A DNA stretch of 64,000 nucleotides from Proteiniclasticum aestuarii (GCF_017368455.1 NZ_JAFNJU010000001.1:124001-188000), one strand, 5' to 3'. Numbered from the stretch's first letter, positions 36,613 to 45,533 are shown. Made by a program: numbers and translations. The notes: generated by a model not told the origin, from the sequence alone.

Positions 36613-39120
36613 TTACTCCTTCTTCTGCGCATCTTCCATCAGATAGGGATTCATGGTGAGATTATCCAGCATCACCTGTCCGATGCTCTCCAGTCTCTCC
36701 CTGTTCAGATTCGATAGCACATCCTTTTCCGTCCACATTTCACTGACATGAGCCTGCCCGATCCCCACTGTGAAGAAGGCGTTCAGCCTCATATCCAGAG
36801 CAGATCTTGTGACCATATCAAAGACGCCCAGACTGGAACTGCTGGCGGTGTTTCCGTAGATGCTCTGAAATCTTCTGTATGGCATTTTCATATCCTTCAG
36901 AAGCTTTTCCATCTGTGTCCCGATGAGATAGGATGGTTTTCGTCCACCCTGAGCAGGAAATGTGACCAATGAAAGCTCCTTGTCTTTTCCTATGCCTGCA
37001 TATCCGATTTCATAATAGTAGTACCCTCCGGTCACAACCATATCGATGGTCTTCATGGCTTCCCTGTGATAGTACTCCGATCCTTCTTCCATGGTGATTT
37101 TCTTCACTTCCATCTGATTGTCCCAGAAAACAAAAGATAAAGATCTGCTTAGCGGCACTTCCAGGGCTGCTACTTCTCTTGCCAGTTCCAGTGCTGTGGC
37201 ACCAGGTGTTGCTGAAATCACTGATGAGGAACCAGCATTTTCGTATACCCCATCATAACCTGCTCCGATGACGATGATTTCTCCAGGATTCTCAGCTGAC
37301 AGGCCTTTTCCTGGAAGGAATGCTTCAATGACTCTTCCTTCGTATTCAGGAAGTTCAGGATAGCTGAAGGAGATCTCCATCTCCGCATACCCTCTTTCAA
37401 GCAGTTCTCTGAGTTCTTCGAAGGGAAAAATCGTATGAGATTTATGCAGATGAGCATTGGTTCTGGATTCGTATTCGTCAAACAGCATGAACTGGAGTCT
37501 GAATTCCCGCTCCACTTCATCTGATTCAAAAGAATTTATTCCTCTCATATTATTCTCACTGAAAGGGGATCCGTTGGAACTGAGCAGCTCTCTGACATAC
37601 CTCTCTGTTATGGGAAACACTTCGGTCTCCATGGAAACATCTGCAAGATGGGATCGATCTGCAGCAGTTCCTTTATAATGAAAATCCTGACCCTCAGCTT
37701 CTATGAGCTCCTGTCTGCTTAATGAGAAGATGGTGAAGTCCTCATGAAGTCTGAATGTCTTTACTTCTCCAGACTCTTCTGTAATTCTGATTTCTCCTTC
37801 CTTCACCACCATGGGTGCCATGATTTTCAGATTATCCACGGTCTCATCCTGCTCAAGATAGTAACTGATGTCCAGGGTTTTCACGTCATATCCGTAGGAC
37901 TGCATGGTATCGATGATATGATTGCCCGCTTCATACCCGCCTTCCGTTCCACTGACTCTTCCCTCAAAAGATGAATCTGTCAGAACATGCAGCTGTTCCA
38001 GCGCCTTTTCCGTCTGAAAAGGGATCTCACTTGAATATCTCGGCACAAAGATGTATACAAGAATCAGGACTGCTGTACCTGTCTTTAGAATAATCGGTCT
38101 GTAGTATTTAGGAAACTCCCTCAGCTGCAGATAAAACAGTCTAGGCGACAGCATCGCAAAGGTTTTTCTGATGATGCTGATGACTCTGGAGTCTCTTTTC
38201 TGGAACTCCATTCTGAGCCCTTCCCCCAGAAGATTGATGCCCATGATCGCCACGGCAAAAAACAGTACCGGGAAAAAGGACACCCACCAGACTTCCTCGA
38301 ACCTCATGACATCCGTTGTGATTCTCGAGAGCATTCCACCCCACTCCGGTTCAAGCCCCATACGATAGTTTGCTCTGAAGGCCATGGCGCCGACTTCTCT
38401 GGTGGAACCGACAAAGACATACAGAACCGCCAGCTGCGCCACTAGAAACAGCGCCATGGCCATTTCCTTGAAGAATAGACTGACACCTGTTGGAATCACA
38501 TGAGGCACCACATTCTGCAGCACAATCTGAAGCTTCGTCTTCCCGATGGCGATCTCTCCTTCAATGAAGTCCTCCTCCATGATCTTCTTGGTAGCATCCT
38601 CCAGCATTCCAGCAAGCTTTGACCAGCCCACAATGGTTAACACTATGGCAAATGCGAAGATGGATTTCTCGATCTGCATTCTATAGAAGTAGTTGAAGTT
38701 GAGCAGAACAAAACTGAAGATGAGCATCGGAACTGCACTGAAGAATGTGCTGAAGAATTTGATCACCGCACTGACAGCTCTGTTTCCCATACCTGCCAGA
38801 ACCCCCAAAGGCAATGCTAAAATCATCCGGAAGAGTGCAATGAGAAAACCCAGCCGCAGCGTATTTCTCGTTCCATATACAAGCCTTGCATAGATGTCTC
38901 TTCCTGCGTCATCTGTTCCCATAAGATTGATGTTGTTGGGTCTCATGGGATTCACAGAGAGCTCCTCCACCATTTCCCCATCCTGCTGATATTCTATATA
39001 TCTGGGTGGTTCCTCGTGAATGGGATCTCTGGAAGTGAACAGTTCAGGAAAATAGGAGAGAAACAGAAGTACTAGGAGCACTACCCCCCCAATGAGAAGC
39101 GGATAATTTATTTTCTTCAT
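36613..39120 (-). CDS. Fusion of a DppC-like permease and an extracellular M28-peptidase-like domain
   Basis: An 835-residue protein. Residues 1-310 are a DppC/OppC permease: helix 1 at 8-25, an N-terminal OppC-type region with GTDDAGRD (68-75), five more helices to about 300, and an EAA loop at 186-210. A seventh helix (about 343-360) then moves the chain outside. Residues 370-825 resemble an M28 zinc aminopeptidase: the LHVLTDSSFEGRVSGTEGG opening (378-395) and IIVIGAGYDGVYEN (615-628). Zinc and catalytic residues look lost: Gly621 stands where GAHYD has His, the middle Asp is missing, and the EE pair reads DNQME (667-671). Asp693 and His791 may be relics. Probably a ligand-binding pseudo-enzyme; this function is inference. 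First gene of an ABC operon with no binding-protein gene. Confidence 0.85.
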   Translation of the reverse strand: MKKINYPLLIGGVVLLVLLFLSYFPELFTSRDPIHEEPPRYIEYQQDGEMVEELSVNPMRPNNINLMGTDDAGRDIYARLVYGTRNTLRLGFLIALFRMILALPLGVLAGMGNRAVSAVIKFFSTFFSAVPMLIFSFVLLNFNYFYRMQIEKSIFAFAIVLTIVGWSKLAGMLEDATKKIMEEDFIEGEIAIGKTKLQIVLQNVVPHVIPTGVSLFFKEMAMALFLVAQLAVLYVFVGSTREVGAMAFRANYRMGLEPEWGGMLSRITTDVMRFEEVWWVSFFPVLFFAVAIMGINLLGEGLRMEFQKRDSRVISIIRKTFAMLSPRLFYLQLREFPKYYRPIILKTGTAVLILVYIFVPRYSSEIPFQTEKALEQLHVLTDSSFEGRVSGTEGGYEAGNHIIDTMQSYGYDVKTLDISYYLEQDETVDNLKIMAPMVVKEGEIRITEESGEVKTFRLHEDFTIFSLSRQELIEAEGQDFHYKGTAADRSHLADVSMETEVFPITERYVRELLSSNGSPFSENNMRGINSFESDEVEREFRLQFMLFDEYESRTNAHLHKSHTIFPFEELRELLERGYAEMEISFSYPELPEYEGRVIEAFLPGKGLSAENPGEIIVIGAGYDGVYENAGSSSVISATPGATALELAREVAALEVPLSRSLSFVFWDNQMEVKKITMEEGSEYYHREAMKTIDMVVTGGYYYYEIGYAGIGKDKELSLVTFPAQGGRKPSYLIGTQMEKLLKDMKMPYRRFQSIYGNTASSSSLGVFDMVTRSALDMRLNAFFTVGIGQAHVSEMWTEKDVLSNLNRERLESIGQVMLDNLTMNPYLMEDAQKKE

Positions 39121-39352
39121 ATATGTCCTCCAGATGCCAAATAATTCGCACTTTCTGATAATTAACGATACTCCCAGTATACCATAGATGTCGAAAAGCT
39201 ATACCCTTTCAGATACAAATTTGACCTGTCTATGTACAGATTCATCATCAGAAGTTTTTCTGAAACAGATCTGATTTCATGATAAAATTAGGCTGTTCAA
39301 TCTGAAATTTCATGTGATCATACATACAAAATCAGAATCAGACGGAGGAAAT

Positions 39353-40960
39353 ATGAAACTGCTGCTGAAAAACGGAAAAATCTACCAGAAGCGCAATCTC
39401 TTCACGGATGCTCTTTATATGGAAAACGGATATATCATTTCTTCCGGAAGCAAGGCGCTTCTGGAGGAAAACACACTTAAACCTTCTGAAATCATGGACC
39501 TTGACGGAAAAACCGTTGTCCCTGGTTTCAATGATGCCCATCTTCATTTTTATCAGGCTGGAGTGGCGCTGTCCACTGTCAACCTCTATGGATCCGCATC
39601 CATAGAGGAAATGATCACCCGAAGCGCAGCCTTTCTGGAAAAGCAGGGGAAAAATCTGAAGACCCTCACCGGAAGAGGCTTCAATCAGGATTATTTCACC
39701 GAGAAAAGACTGCCCACAAGAGATGATCTTGACCGGATATCTCGCGATATTCCCATCATTTTCACCAGAACCTGCTCTCATCTTGCTGTGGTGAATTCAG
39801 CGGCACTGGAAAAGCTGAATCTTTCCACCCCGCCTCCTTCCATTGAAGGTGGACAGATCGATGCAGCTGCGGATGGTGTGCCCAATGGGGTATTCAGAGA
39901 AAACGCCATACGGCTTTTGGACGTGCTTTATGAAGAAGAGTCCATAGACAGTGCCCTGCATCACATACGAGCTGCCGCTGAGAAAGCGCTCTCCTATGGA
40001 ATCACCTCCGTCCAGGTCAATGACATCTGGCTGGACAATCCCGAAGCGGAAGTGGTGGAAGAAGCGTACAGAAGGTTTGCACAAGAGAATCCGTGCATCC
40101 GAATCTATCATCAGATTTACGCCAAGGATGTGAAAACCTTCAGAAAAAGACTCGAATCGGGATTTAACCGCAGTGAAAGCCCCTTTCTGAAGTATGGACT
40201 ACTGAAGATGTTTGCAGATGGTTCCCTTGGAGCTCGGACCGCCTACCTCAGAAAGCCTTATGCAGACGACCCATCCACCCGTGGAATCCCCACCATGTCC
40301 CAGGAGCTTCTCGAGTCCATGATCCGTACCGCCGAAGACCATGGAATCCAGACGGCCATCCATGTCATCGGAGATGGTGCTCTGGAGCGCGTGCTGGATG
40401 CCTATGAGAAAGTGATCAGGGACAACAGGAACAGACATGGACTGATTCATGTGCAGATCACGGACCAGACTCTTCTTGAGCGAATCAGAAAACTGAACCT
40501 TATGGTTTATGCACAGCCCATCTTCCTCCATTACGATCTGCATATCGTCGAAGATCGTGTGGGGAAAAGTCTTGCTGAGTCCTCCTATGCTTTTGCGACT
40601 ATGGAAAAACTCGGCATAAGGGTCGCCTACAGCAGTGATGCGCCCATTGAAAATTTCCAGGTGATGGAAAACCTGCACTGCGCGGTAAACAGACAGGACC
40701 TAACTCTTTTCCCGCCGAAAGGATACAACACGAAAGAAGCTGTGGACAGATACACCGCACTGGATAACATCACAGCAAACAGTGCCTATATGAGTTTGGA
40801 AGAAAACAGGAAAGGCAGACTCCTTCCGGGCTACTATGCGGATCTTGTGGTTCTTGAAGAGCCTTATTTCGATGTCCCCGCAGACAGAATCAAAGACATC
40901 AAAGTGCACATGACCATCGTAAATGGACAGATCCGCTATGACAGCAGAAAAGACTGCTGA
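39353..40960 (+). CDS. Amidohydrolase family protein (YtcJ-like)
   Basis: A cytoplasmic metal-dependent hydrolase of 535 residues. Motifs in order: an N-terminal beta-sandwich ending VPGFNDAHLHF (HxH metal site, near residue 63), GRGFNQDYF, a long TIM-barrel with KMFADGSLGARTAYL (about 285), the metal histidines in IHVIGDGALERVLDAYE (about 340), and the late SSDAPIE Asp (about 428). The YtcJ subgroup includes N-substituted formamide deformylases; the substrate here is unknown. The ATG at 39353 follows GGAGGAA closely. It diverges from the peptide-type ABC operon, so its substrate may be imported by that system, which is a guess. Confidence 0.87.
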   Translation: MKLLLKNGKIYQKRNLFTDALYMENGYIISSGSKALLEENTLKPSEIMDLDGKTVVPGFNDAHLHFYQAGVALSTVNLYGSASIEEMITRSAAFLEKQGKNLKTLTGRGFNQDYFTEKRLPTRDDLDRISRDIPIIFTRTCSHLAVVNSAALEKLNLSTPPPSIEGGQIDAAADGVPNGVFRENAIRLLDVLYEEESIDSALHHIRAAAEKALSYGITSVQVNDIWLDNPEAEVVEEAYRRFAQENPCIRIYHQIYAKDVKTFRKRLESGFNRSESPFLKYGLLKMFADGSLGARTAYLRKPYADDPSTRGIPTMSQELLESMIRTAEDHGIQTAIHVIGDGALERVLDAYEKVIRDNRNRHGLIHVQITDQTLLERIRKLNLMVYAQPIFLHYDLHIVEDRVGKSLAESSYAFATMEKLGIRVAYSSDAPIENFQVMENLHCAVNRQDLTLFPPKGYNTKEAVDRYTALDNITANSAYMSLEENRKGRLLPGYYADLVVLEEPYFDVPADRIKDIKVHMTIVNGQIRYDSRKDC

Positions 40961-41004
40961 GATAGGAGAAGAAGGCATCTTGCCAGATGCCTTCTTCTCC
41001 TATC
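40961..41004. terminator. Bidirectional terminator between the amidohydrolase and WYL genes
   Basis: A perfect 20-bp stem with loop TGCC lying between two convergent genes. T-rich sequence follows on the plus strand only weakly. Confidence 0.75.
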
Positions 41005-41008
41005 TAAT

Positions 41009-41992
41009 CTAGTACTGTTTGAGTATTTCAGCGAGAAAATCTGTGAATTCATCCCGTACATGCTGCGGCTGCATGATTCTTGCTTTCTTTCCATACTGTG
41101 CAACCCAGGAAAAGAACGTACTACTCACCTTGACCCTGGTCCTTATGGAAAAGGTTTCTTCCGTTTCCTTCTGGATGCTGATATCCGCACCGAATCGATC
41201 CAGCACCTGATTCACCAGATCGTTGTCAAACTCCAGCCAGACCACCTCATCCACACCATTGAACATGTTGAAGGTCTGTTTGGCATATTCCGCTACATTG
41301 AAAACCGTATCTTCATTCAATAGATCTCTCATGTCATCCATGAGCTCGATACTGCTCATGCGGTCCACCCTGTAGTGAACAAAGTTATCATGCTTCTTAT
41401 AATAGGCGATGACATAGTAATTCTCATCATCCCATGACAGTGAATAGGGACTGATGACATATCTTTCTCCGTCTTTTCTGAAAACTTTCTCTTTGTCCAG
41501 ATTATAGTCAAAGTACTGAAAGGAAACTTTTCTGTTGTCTGCAATAGCCTGATGGAGCTTGTCCACATTGTAATAGATGTTTTCATTGATGGATTTTGCG
41601 CGATTCGCCACATAAACCTGTCTCTGCAGCGTCATGGCCTGCTTCTTGCTCGTCAGACTCTCAATCTTCTTGATCAGCTCATTGCTTTTCTTATGGGTCA
41701 CGAATTTCGAACACTGCACCGCATCCACCAGCAGCTTCAGTTCAGGCAGCTCGAACTCTCTGCTGGCAAGATAGTATTCCGTGGACTTTGACTTTTTCTT
41801 GCTGATGTCCAGTCCAAACACTTTAAGAGTATCAATATCCGCATAGATGGATTTACGCTCTGCAGAAATACCGTAATTTTCCAGTTCTCTGATGATATCT
41901 GCAATGCCTATGCTGTGCTCTTCATCGGTCTGTTCCAGAAACATTTTCATCAGATACAATATTTTCAGTTTATGACTTCCATTCTTTGCCAT
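41009..41992 (-). CDS. WYL-domain transcriptional regulator
   Basis: A 327-residue protein: an N-terminal winged helix-turn-helix (about 10-75; ERKSIYADIDTLKVFG), then a WYL domain (about 140-225) with SLSWDDENYYVIAYYKKHDNFVHYRVDRM, and the WCX C-terminal region. WYL domains bind nucleotide or nucleic-acid ligands, and relatives regulate DNA repair or phage defence. The gene is monocistronic. Its target is not evident from neighbours. Confidence 0.88.
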   Translation of the reverse strand: MAKNGSHKLKILYLMKMFLEQTDEEHSIGIADIIRELENYGISAERKSIYADIDTLKVFGLDISKKKSKSTEYYLASREFELPELKLLVDAVQCSKFVTHKKSNELIKKIESLTSKKQAMTLQRQVYVANRAKSINENIYYNVDKLHQAIADNRKVSFQYFDYNLDKEKVFRKDGERYVISPYSLSWDDENYYVIAYYKKHDNFVHYRVDRMSSIELMDDMRDLLNEDTVFNVAEYAKQTFNMFNGVDEVVWLEFDNDLVNQVLDRFGADISIQKETEETFSIRTRVKVSSTFFSWVAQYGKKARIMQPQHVRDEFTDFLAEILKQY

Positions 41993-42116
41993 AATTCCTC
42001 CTTACGTGAAAATGATTGCTATATTATCTATAGTGTATCAGATATCTGATCGAATGAGGTTAAAAAGCTGCAGATTCAGATAAATAACCTCCCAGAAGAA
42101 CACAGCCGGAAAATGA

Positions 42117-42146
42117 GAAAGTCCACAGATTTCTCTGCGGACTTTC
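42117..42146 (-). terminator. Terminator of the Fur-box operon
   Basis: GAAAGTCC pairs with GGACTTTC; the stem extends with one mismatch through CAGA/TCTG. The T tract is poor. Confidence 0.5.
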
Positions 42147-42159
42147 CTCTCGCGTTATA

Positions 42160-42402
42160 TCAGTAGCCGATCCCAGCGGCTTTGATGTTTTCCGGATCGA
42201 AGGCATGGCATGGAGTGACTCCATACACCATGCCGCAATGCGGACACTGGTCTTCAAAGGTACTCATTTCAAATTCCTTTGCGCATTCCACACAGCTGAT
42301 TTCCATAGGCATGGGCATCATCTGCTCAGAAAAACCCATATGTCTGACCTTTGCTACAACTTCCTCTCCGTTCTTAAAGCTTCCGCTACATCCTTCATGC
42401 AT
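42160..42402 (-). CDS. Small zinc-ribbon protein of the Fur-box operon
   Basis: An 80-residue protein with two CxxC pairs (ISCVECAKEF near 37 and DQCPHCGMVYG near 52) that form a zinc or iron ribbon, plus extra cysteines near both ends (HEGCSG and TPCHAF). The middle contains MMPMPME, a methionine-rich patch. I do not recognise a named family. It is the last gene of the operon, 5 bases after the ABC ATPase gene. The cysteines, methionines and Fur control suggest metal or cluster handling; this is inference. Confidence 0.7.
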   Translation of the reverse strand: MHEGCSGSFKNGEEVVAKVRHMGFSEQMMPMPMEISCVECAKEFEMSTFEDQCPHCGMVYGVTPCHAFDPENIKAAGIGY

Positions 42403-42407
42403 AATTA

Positions 42408-43430
42408 CTATACCTCTCCTTTAATATATTTATGATTCAGCACTTCGCCATTTCTGAGACTGGATCTCATTTTACTGATGATCAGATCCATTTTTTCCAG
42501 TTCAGACAGAATCGATTTTTCTTCTGCTCTTGTTTCCATGACTTTATGAATCCCGCCATTTTTTATGATGATCCGTTTGTCTGCAATCAATGCAAGACTC
42601 GGATCATGGGTCGCCATGAGCACGATTTTTTCTTCACTGACAAGAAGGTTCAGTGCTCTTTTACGATCGATCCCGGCATTTTCGATCTCATCGATGAGGA
42701 CAATGGGAGATGTGCTCAAAATGGCTGTGTCTGCAATCATGAGCGCTCTTGACTGTCCTCCGCTGAGTCCTGTGATCGGAGTTTCCAGATCGAATTTCTC
42801 TCCGGCCAGATCATTTGCGGCATCAATGATACGCTGTGTCATTTCTTCAATATTCTCCACCATTCTGCTTCTGGCATGGAGCTCAATGAACTCACCTACG
42901 CTAAGATCCATGACGAAATTCATATTCTGGGAAAGCTGTGCCACCAGCTTGTTGCTTGTGGAGTATCTGAGGCTTTTATCAGGAAGCTCCCCATTGATGA
43001 GCACAGTTCTTTGCGTGGGTGTATCCTTGTTGGCTGCCCACTCGATATCTGCAAGAAGTCTGCTCTTGCCTGAGCCTGTTGGGCCCACGATGGATATGAT
43101 CTCACTGCTGTGAATGGTTAATTTTTCAAAAGTCTCCGGATTACCGGCTTTATCCCTTCCGGCCAGGATCGTAATGCTGTCCACACGATCCTTGTCAAGA
43201 CCCAGAAAAGAAATCATCTGCTCAATATAGTGATTCAGATCAGATGTGATCTTCTCCTTGTCGATGGCCCACTCTTCCCGTTCCTCATCCGTGTAACGAT
43301 CCAGGAATTCCTCCACTGTCTTATCTTCATGTCCCTTTATATCCATCTTGTTCTGCTCGAAATATCCTGCCGCAAAGGGATACTTGTGGAGAAGATCCCC
43401 GATGATTATTCTTTCATAACTTTTATGCAT
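42408..43430 (-). CDS. Cytosolic ABC ATPase with an N-terminal ScdA/DUF1858-like domain
   Basis: A 340-residue protein. Residues 1-75 resemble the small helical ScdA_N/DUF1858-type domain (DLLHKYPFAAGYFEQNKMD). An ABC ATPase follows with Walker A GPTGSGKS (about 120), signature LSGGQSRALM, Walker B IVLIDEIENAGI and H-loop MATHDPSLAL. There is no membrane segment and no permease gene in the operon. Walker B has Glu, so ATP hydrolysis is expected. It overlaps the GTPase gene by 8 bases (start at 43430 after GGGTGAT). It may be a mechano-enzyme for metal-centre assembly and not a transporter; this is inference. Confidence 0.8.
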   Translation of the reverse strand: MHKSYERIIIGDLLHKYPFAAGYFEQNKMDIKGHEDKTVEEFLDRYTDEEREEWAIDKEKITSDLNHYIEQMISFLGLDKDRVDSITILAGRDKAGNPETFEKLTIHSSEIISIVGPTGSGKSRLLADIEWAANKDTPTQRTVLINGELPDKSLRYSTSNKLVAQLSQNMNFVMDLSVGEFIELHARSRMVENIEEMTQRIIDAANDLAGEKFDLETPITGLSGGQSRALMIADTAILSTSPIVLIDEIENAGIDRKRALNLLVSEEKIVLMATHDPSLALIADKRIIIKNGGIHKVMETRAEEKSILSELEKMDLIISKMRSSLRNGEVLNHKYIKGEV

Positions 43431-44124
43431 CCATATCACCCATCTTCATCTTTCTCACATTTCCCATCTGAAACTCTTCTCCGATCCTGGTTTCACCCAG
43501 ACAGTAGGAGCACAGCGCCGATGGCATCGGAAATTTCAGTTCCATTCCCTTCACACTCTTTATATTCTCTTCTTCATCATATAAGAGCGTACTCAGTTCA
43601 TAGGCGCCCTGGCCTGTGAGTCCATTGACTGACATGATCACTGCCTGTGGATTCACGGAATGGACTCTGGAGGCGAAGACTTCTCTTTCCGCCTGGGAAA
43701 CGATATCTCCCTTTGTGATGACGACGATGTCTGCGGTCTTCAGCATAGGCCCGATCTTCTTTGGCGTATTGATCCCACTGAGGTTATCGATGACACAGAT
43801 GGACTTCACTCCCTTTATATAAGGTGAGCATCTGTTGCAAAGACCCGCACTCTCGGTAACAAGCAGCTTCAGCTCCTTTTTTCTGCCCCATTTCACAACT
43901 TCCTCAATGTTACTGGCGAAGTAGTGGTCAGGACATAAGGATCCTGATAGCCCCTTCATCACAGGAATACCTGCTTTCTCATAGAGTATGTCGTCATCGG
44001 TATAAAGACAGTCGAACTTGACCACACCGACAGATAATGCTCTTCTCTTGATGGCTTCAATGGTCTTCAGGATCACAGAAGTCTTCCCTGAGGAAGGAGG
44101 TCCAGATACAGTCACAAGGTTCAT
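43423..44124 (-). CDS. HypB/UreG-type P-loop GTPase
   Basis: A 233-residue SIMIBI-class GTPase with the P-loop GPPSSGKTS (8-16) and a Walker A-distal Asp region (KFDCLYTDDD). It has ITKGD in place of the NKxD base-recognition motif (about 137-141). Two CxxC pairs, AGLCNRCSPY (near 93) and SALCSYCLGE (near 208), are candidate metal ligands. HypB and UreG insert nickel into enzymes; this protein is in the same superfamily, but no hydrogenase or urease gene is near. Encoded 1 base after the binding-protein-like gene. Confidence 0.8.
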   Translation of the reverse strand: MNLVTVSGPPSSGKTSVILKTIEAIKRRALSVGVVKFDCLYTDDDILYEKAGIPVMKGLSGSLCPDHYFASNIEEVVKWGRKKELKLLVTESAGLCNRCSPYIKGVKSICVIDNLSGINTPKKIGPMLKTADIVVITKGDIVSQAEREVFASRVHSVNPQAVIMSVNGLTGQGAYELSTLLYDEEENIKSVKGMELKFPMPSALCSYCLGETRIGEEFQMGNVRKMKMGDMDA

Positions 44125-44125
44125 T

Positions 44126-45346
44126 TTAAATCTCTCCTTTCATAGCCTGATTGAAAAGATCTTCGCAGCGCCTGATCAGCTGCGTCAGGTCGTGCTCTTC
44201 TATGAAATCCCATCCAAGCCACATGTACCCGTTTTCTTTCGATATGCGGTTATCCACCTCTGGATTGGTGCTTGGAAATCTTCCGTTGTGCGAAAGAATT
44301 TCTCCCACACCCTTTGATGACAGGAAATCTACAATGGGCTTGAGCTTTTCTTTCTTCTCTTTTTTTGTAAGGAGAAAAATCGGGCTCATGATGGCACCGT
44401 CTTCCGGCCATACCGCTTCCATGGGGCCTCCTTTTTTCACCATCTTGGTGAAGAAGTAGGGCATGATGGTTACAGAAGGTCTCTCCAGAAGTTTCGCATG
44501 TGACTTGACCATCTCCGACGGATGCATGCTTCTCTGCATGTTTCTGCCCAGCCTTACAATGCCCTCATCCCCATATATTTTATAGATGTTCAGAAGAATC
44601 GCATTGAACAGATCAAAATCGCTCACAGGCAGGCTGATGCTGTTTCGAAACTCATCCTTGAGCACATCTTCCCAGCTTCTTGGCATCTTTCTGTCCCCAA
44701 GCTCTTTCACATTGACCAGGAATACCGCAGGCACGACCCCGATCATGGAATACTGCTTCTTCGGATCTCTCAGGCGGAGAGATTCACTCTCAAAATCTTC
44801 ATTATAATGCTCGAAGTCCATGAGATCTTCAAACAGATCTCTGGATTTGTACTTTCCGAAAAGCTTCTTATCAAAGAACATATCAAATCCTGCTGAAATG
44901 AATACATCCGGTAGTTTTTCGATTTCTTCGCTTTTCAGAGACTCCTCCAGCCACCCGATTCCCATGGAGGCGGCTTTCAGCTCATACTCCAGATGGTATC
45001 CCAGACTCTGACTTGAATGCCACTCTTCAAAGGTTTCCAGCAGCGGAACTCTCACCGGACATGGTAGGACGCCAGCCATATGGACAGTATCCTCCTGATT
45101 CGAAACACCTTTTACTGATCCCTCTGACAGAGCTGTTCTTTCTTCCAGCTGTTCGATGAATGCATTCAGTGAGATTCCTTTGGACTTAAGGGAATCTCCG
45201 ATGGTCACGAGTTTTCCGAGGGTCCTTCTTCTCTCCTCATCTTTCAGATTGTCGAAACCCAAAGAGATCAGAAGATCCAGTGCATCCTTGTAGCTTTCAG
45301 TTACCTGAAACAAGGAATCTTTATGATCGATATTTATTCTATCCAT
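44126..45346 (-). CDS. Cytosolic ABC binding-protein-like protein with an N-terminal DUF1858-like domain
   Basis: A 406-residue protein with no signal peptide. Residues 1-70 resemble a DUF1858/DUF438-type helical domain (LFQVTESYKDALDLLISLGF). Residues about 85-395 follow an iron(III)/putrescine-type periplasmic binding-protein fold, with PRSWEDVLKDEF and a WPEDGAIMSPIFLLTKK block. A binding protein kept in the cytosol is unusual. The ATG at 45346 has GAGGAG upstream; the frame is open to 45463, but that stretch contains the Fur box and probably is the promoter. First gene of the operon. Confidence 0.8.
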   Translation of the reverse strand: MDRINIDHKDSLFQVTESYKDALDLLISLGFDNLKDEERRRTLGKLVTIGDSLKSKGISLNAFIEQLEERTALSEGSVKGVSNQEDTVHMAGVLPCPVRVPLLETFEEWHSSQSLGYHLEYELKAASMGIGWLEESLKSEEIEKLPDVFISAGFDMFFDKKLFGKYKSRDLFEDLMDFEHYNEDFESESLRLRDPKKQYSMIGVVPAVFLVNVKELGDRKMPRSWEDVLKDEFRNSISLPVSDFDLFNAILLNIYKIYGDEGIVRLGRNMQRSMHPSEMVKSHAKLLERPSVTIMPYFFTKMVKKGGPMEAVWPEDGAIMSPIFLLTKKEKKEKLKPIVDFLSSKGVGEILSHNGRFPSTNPEVDNRISKENGYMWLGWDFIEEHDLTQLIRRCEDLFNQAMKGEI

Positions 45347-45447
45347 TGTATTCTCCTCACGATTACTTCTTGGCACTTTGCCACCGCTTTCAAGTGTAGC
45401 ATGTTCTTCCTCAATATTCGGTATCTCAGGATACCATTTATAAATAT

Positions 45448-45462
45448 TGATAATGATTCTCA
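45448..45462 (-). promoter_or_regulatory. Fur box of the ABC/GTPase operon
   Basis: Reverse strand TGAGAATCATTATCA matches the Fur 7-1-7 consensus (TGATAATnATTATCA) at 14 of 15 positions. It lies about 100 bases before the first gene, just ahead of a TATAAA at 45436-45441. This places the operon under iron repression. Confidence 0.75.
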
Positions 45463-45482
45463 CACACTTTCTTCGTTAAAAA

Positions 45483-45520
45483 GCCTCCCAAGTATCACAT
45501 GAACGCATACTTCAGGAGGC
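45483..45520 (-). terminator. Terminator of the Crp/Fnr gene
   Basis: GCCTCC..AGTAT pairs with ATACT..GGAGGC; reverse strand then has TTTTT-rich sequence. It separates the Crp/Fnr transcript from the Fur-box operon. Confidence 0.7.
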
Positions 45521-45533
45521 AATTGGTTTGACT

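Noticed and set aside
45347..45463. Longer start (45463) for the binding-protein-like gene
   Set aside because: The added 39 codons overlap the Fur box and -10 region, and the ATG at 45346 has a good ribosome binding site.
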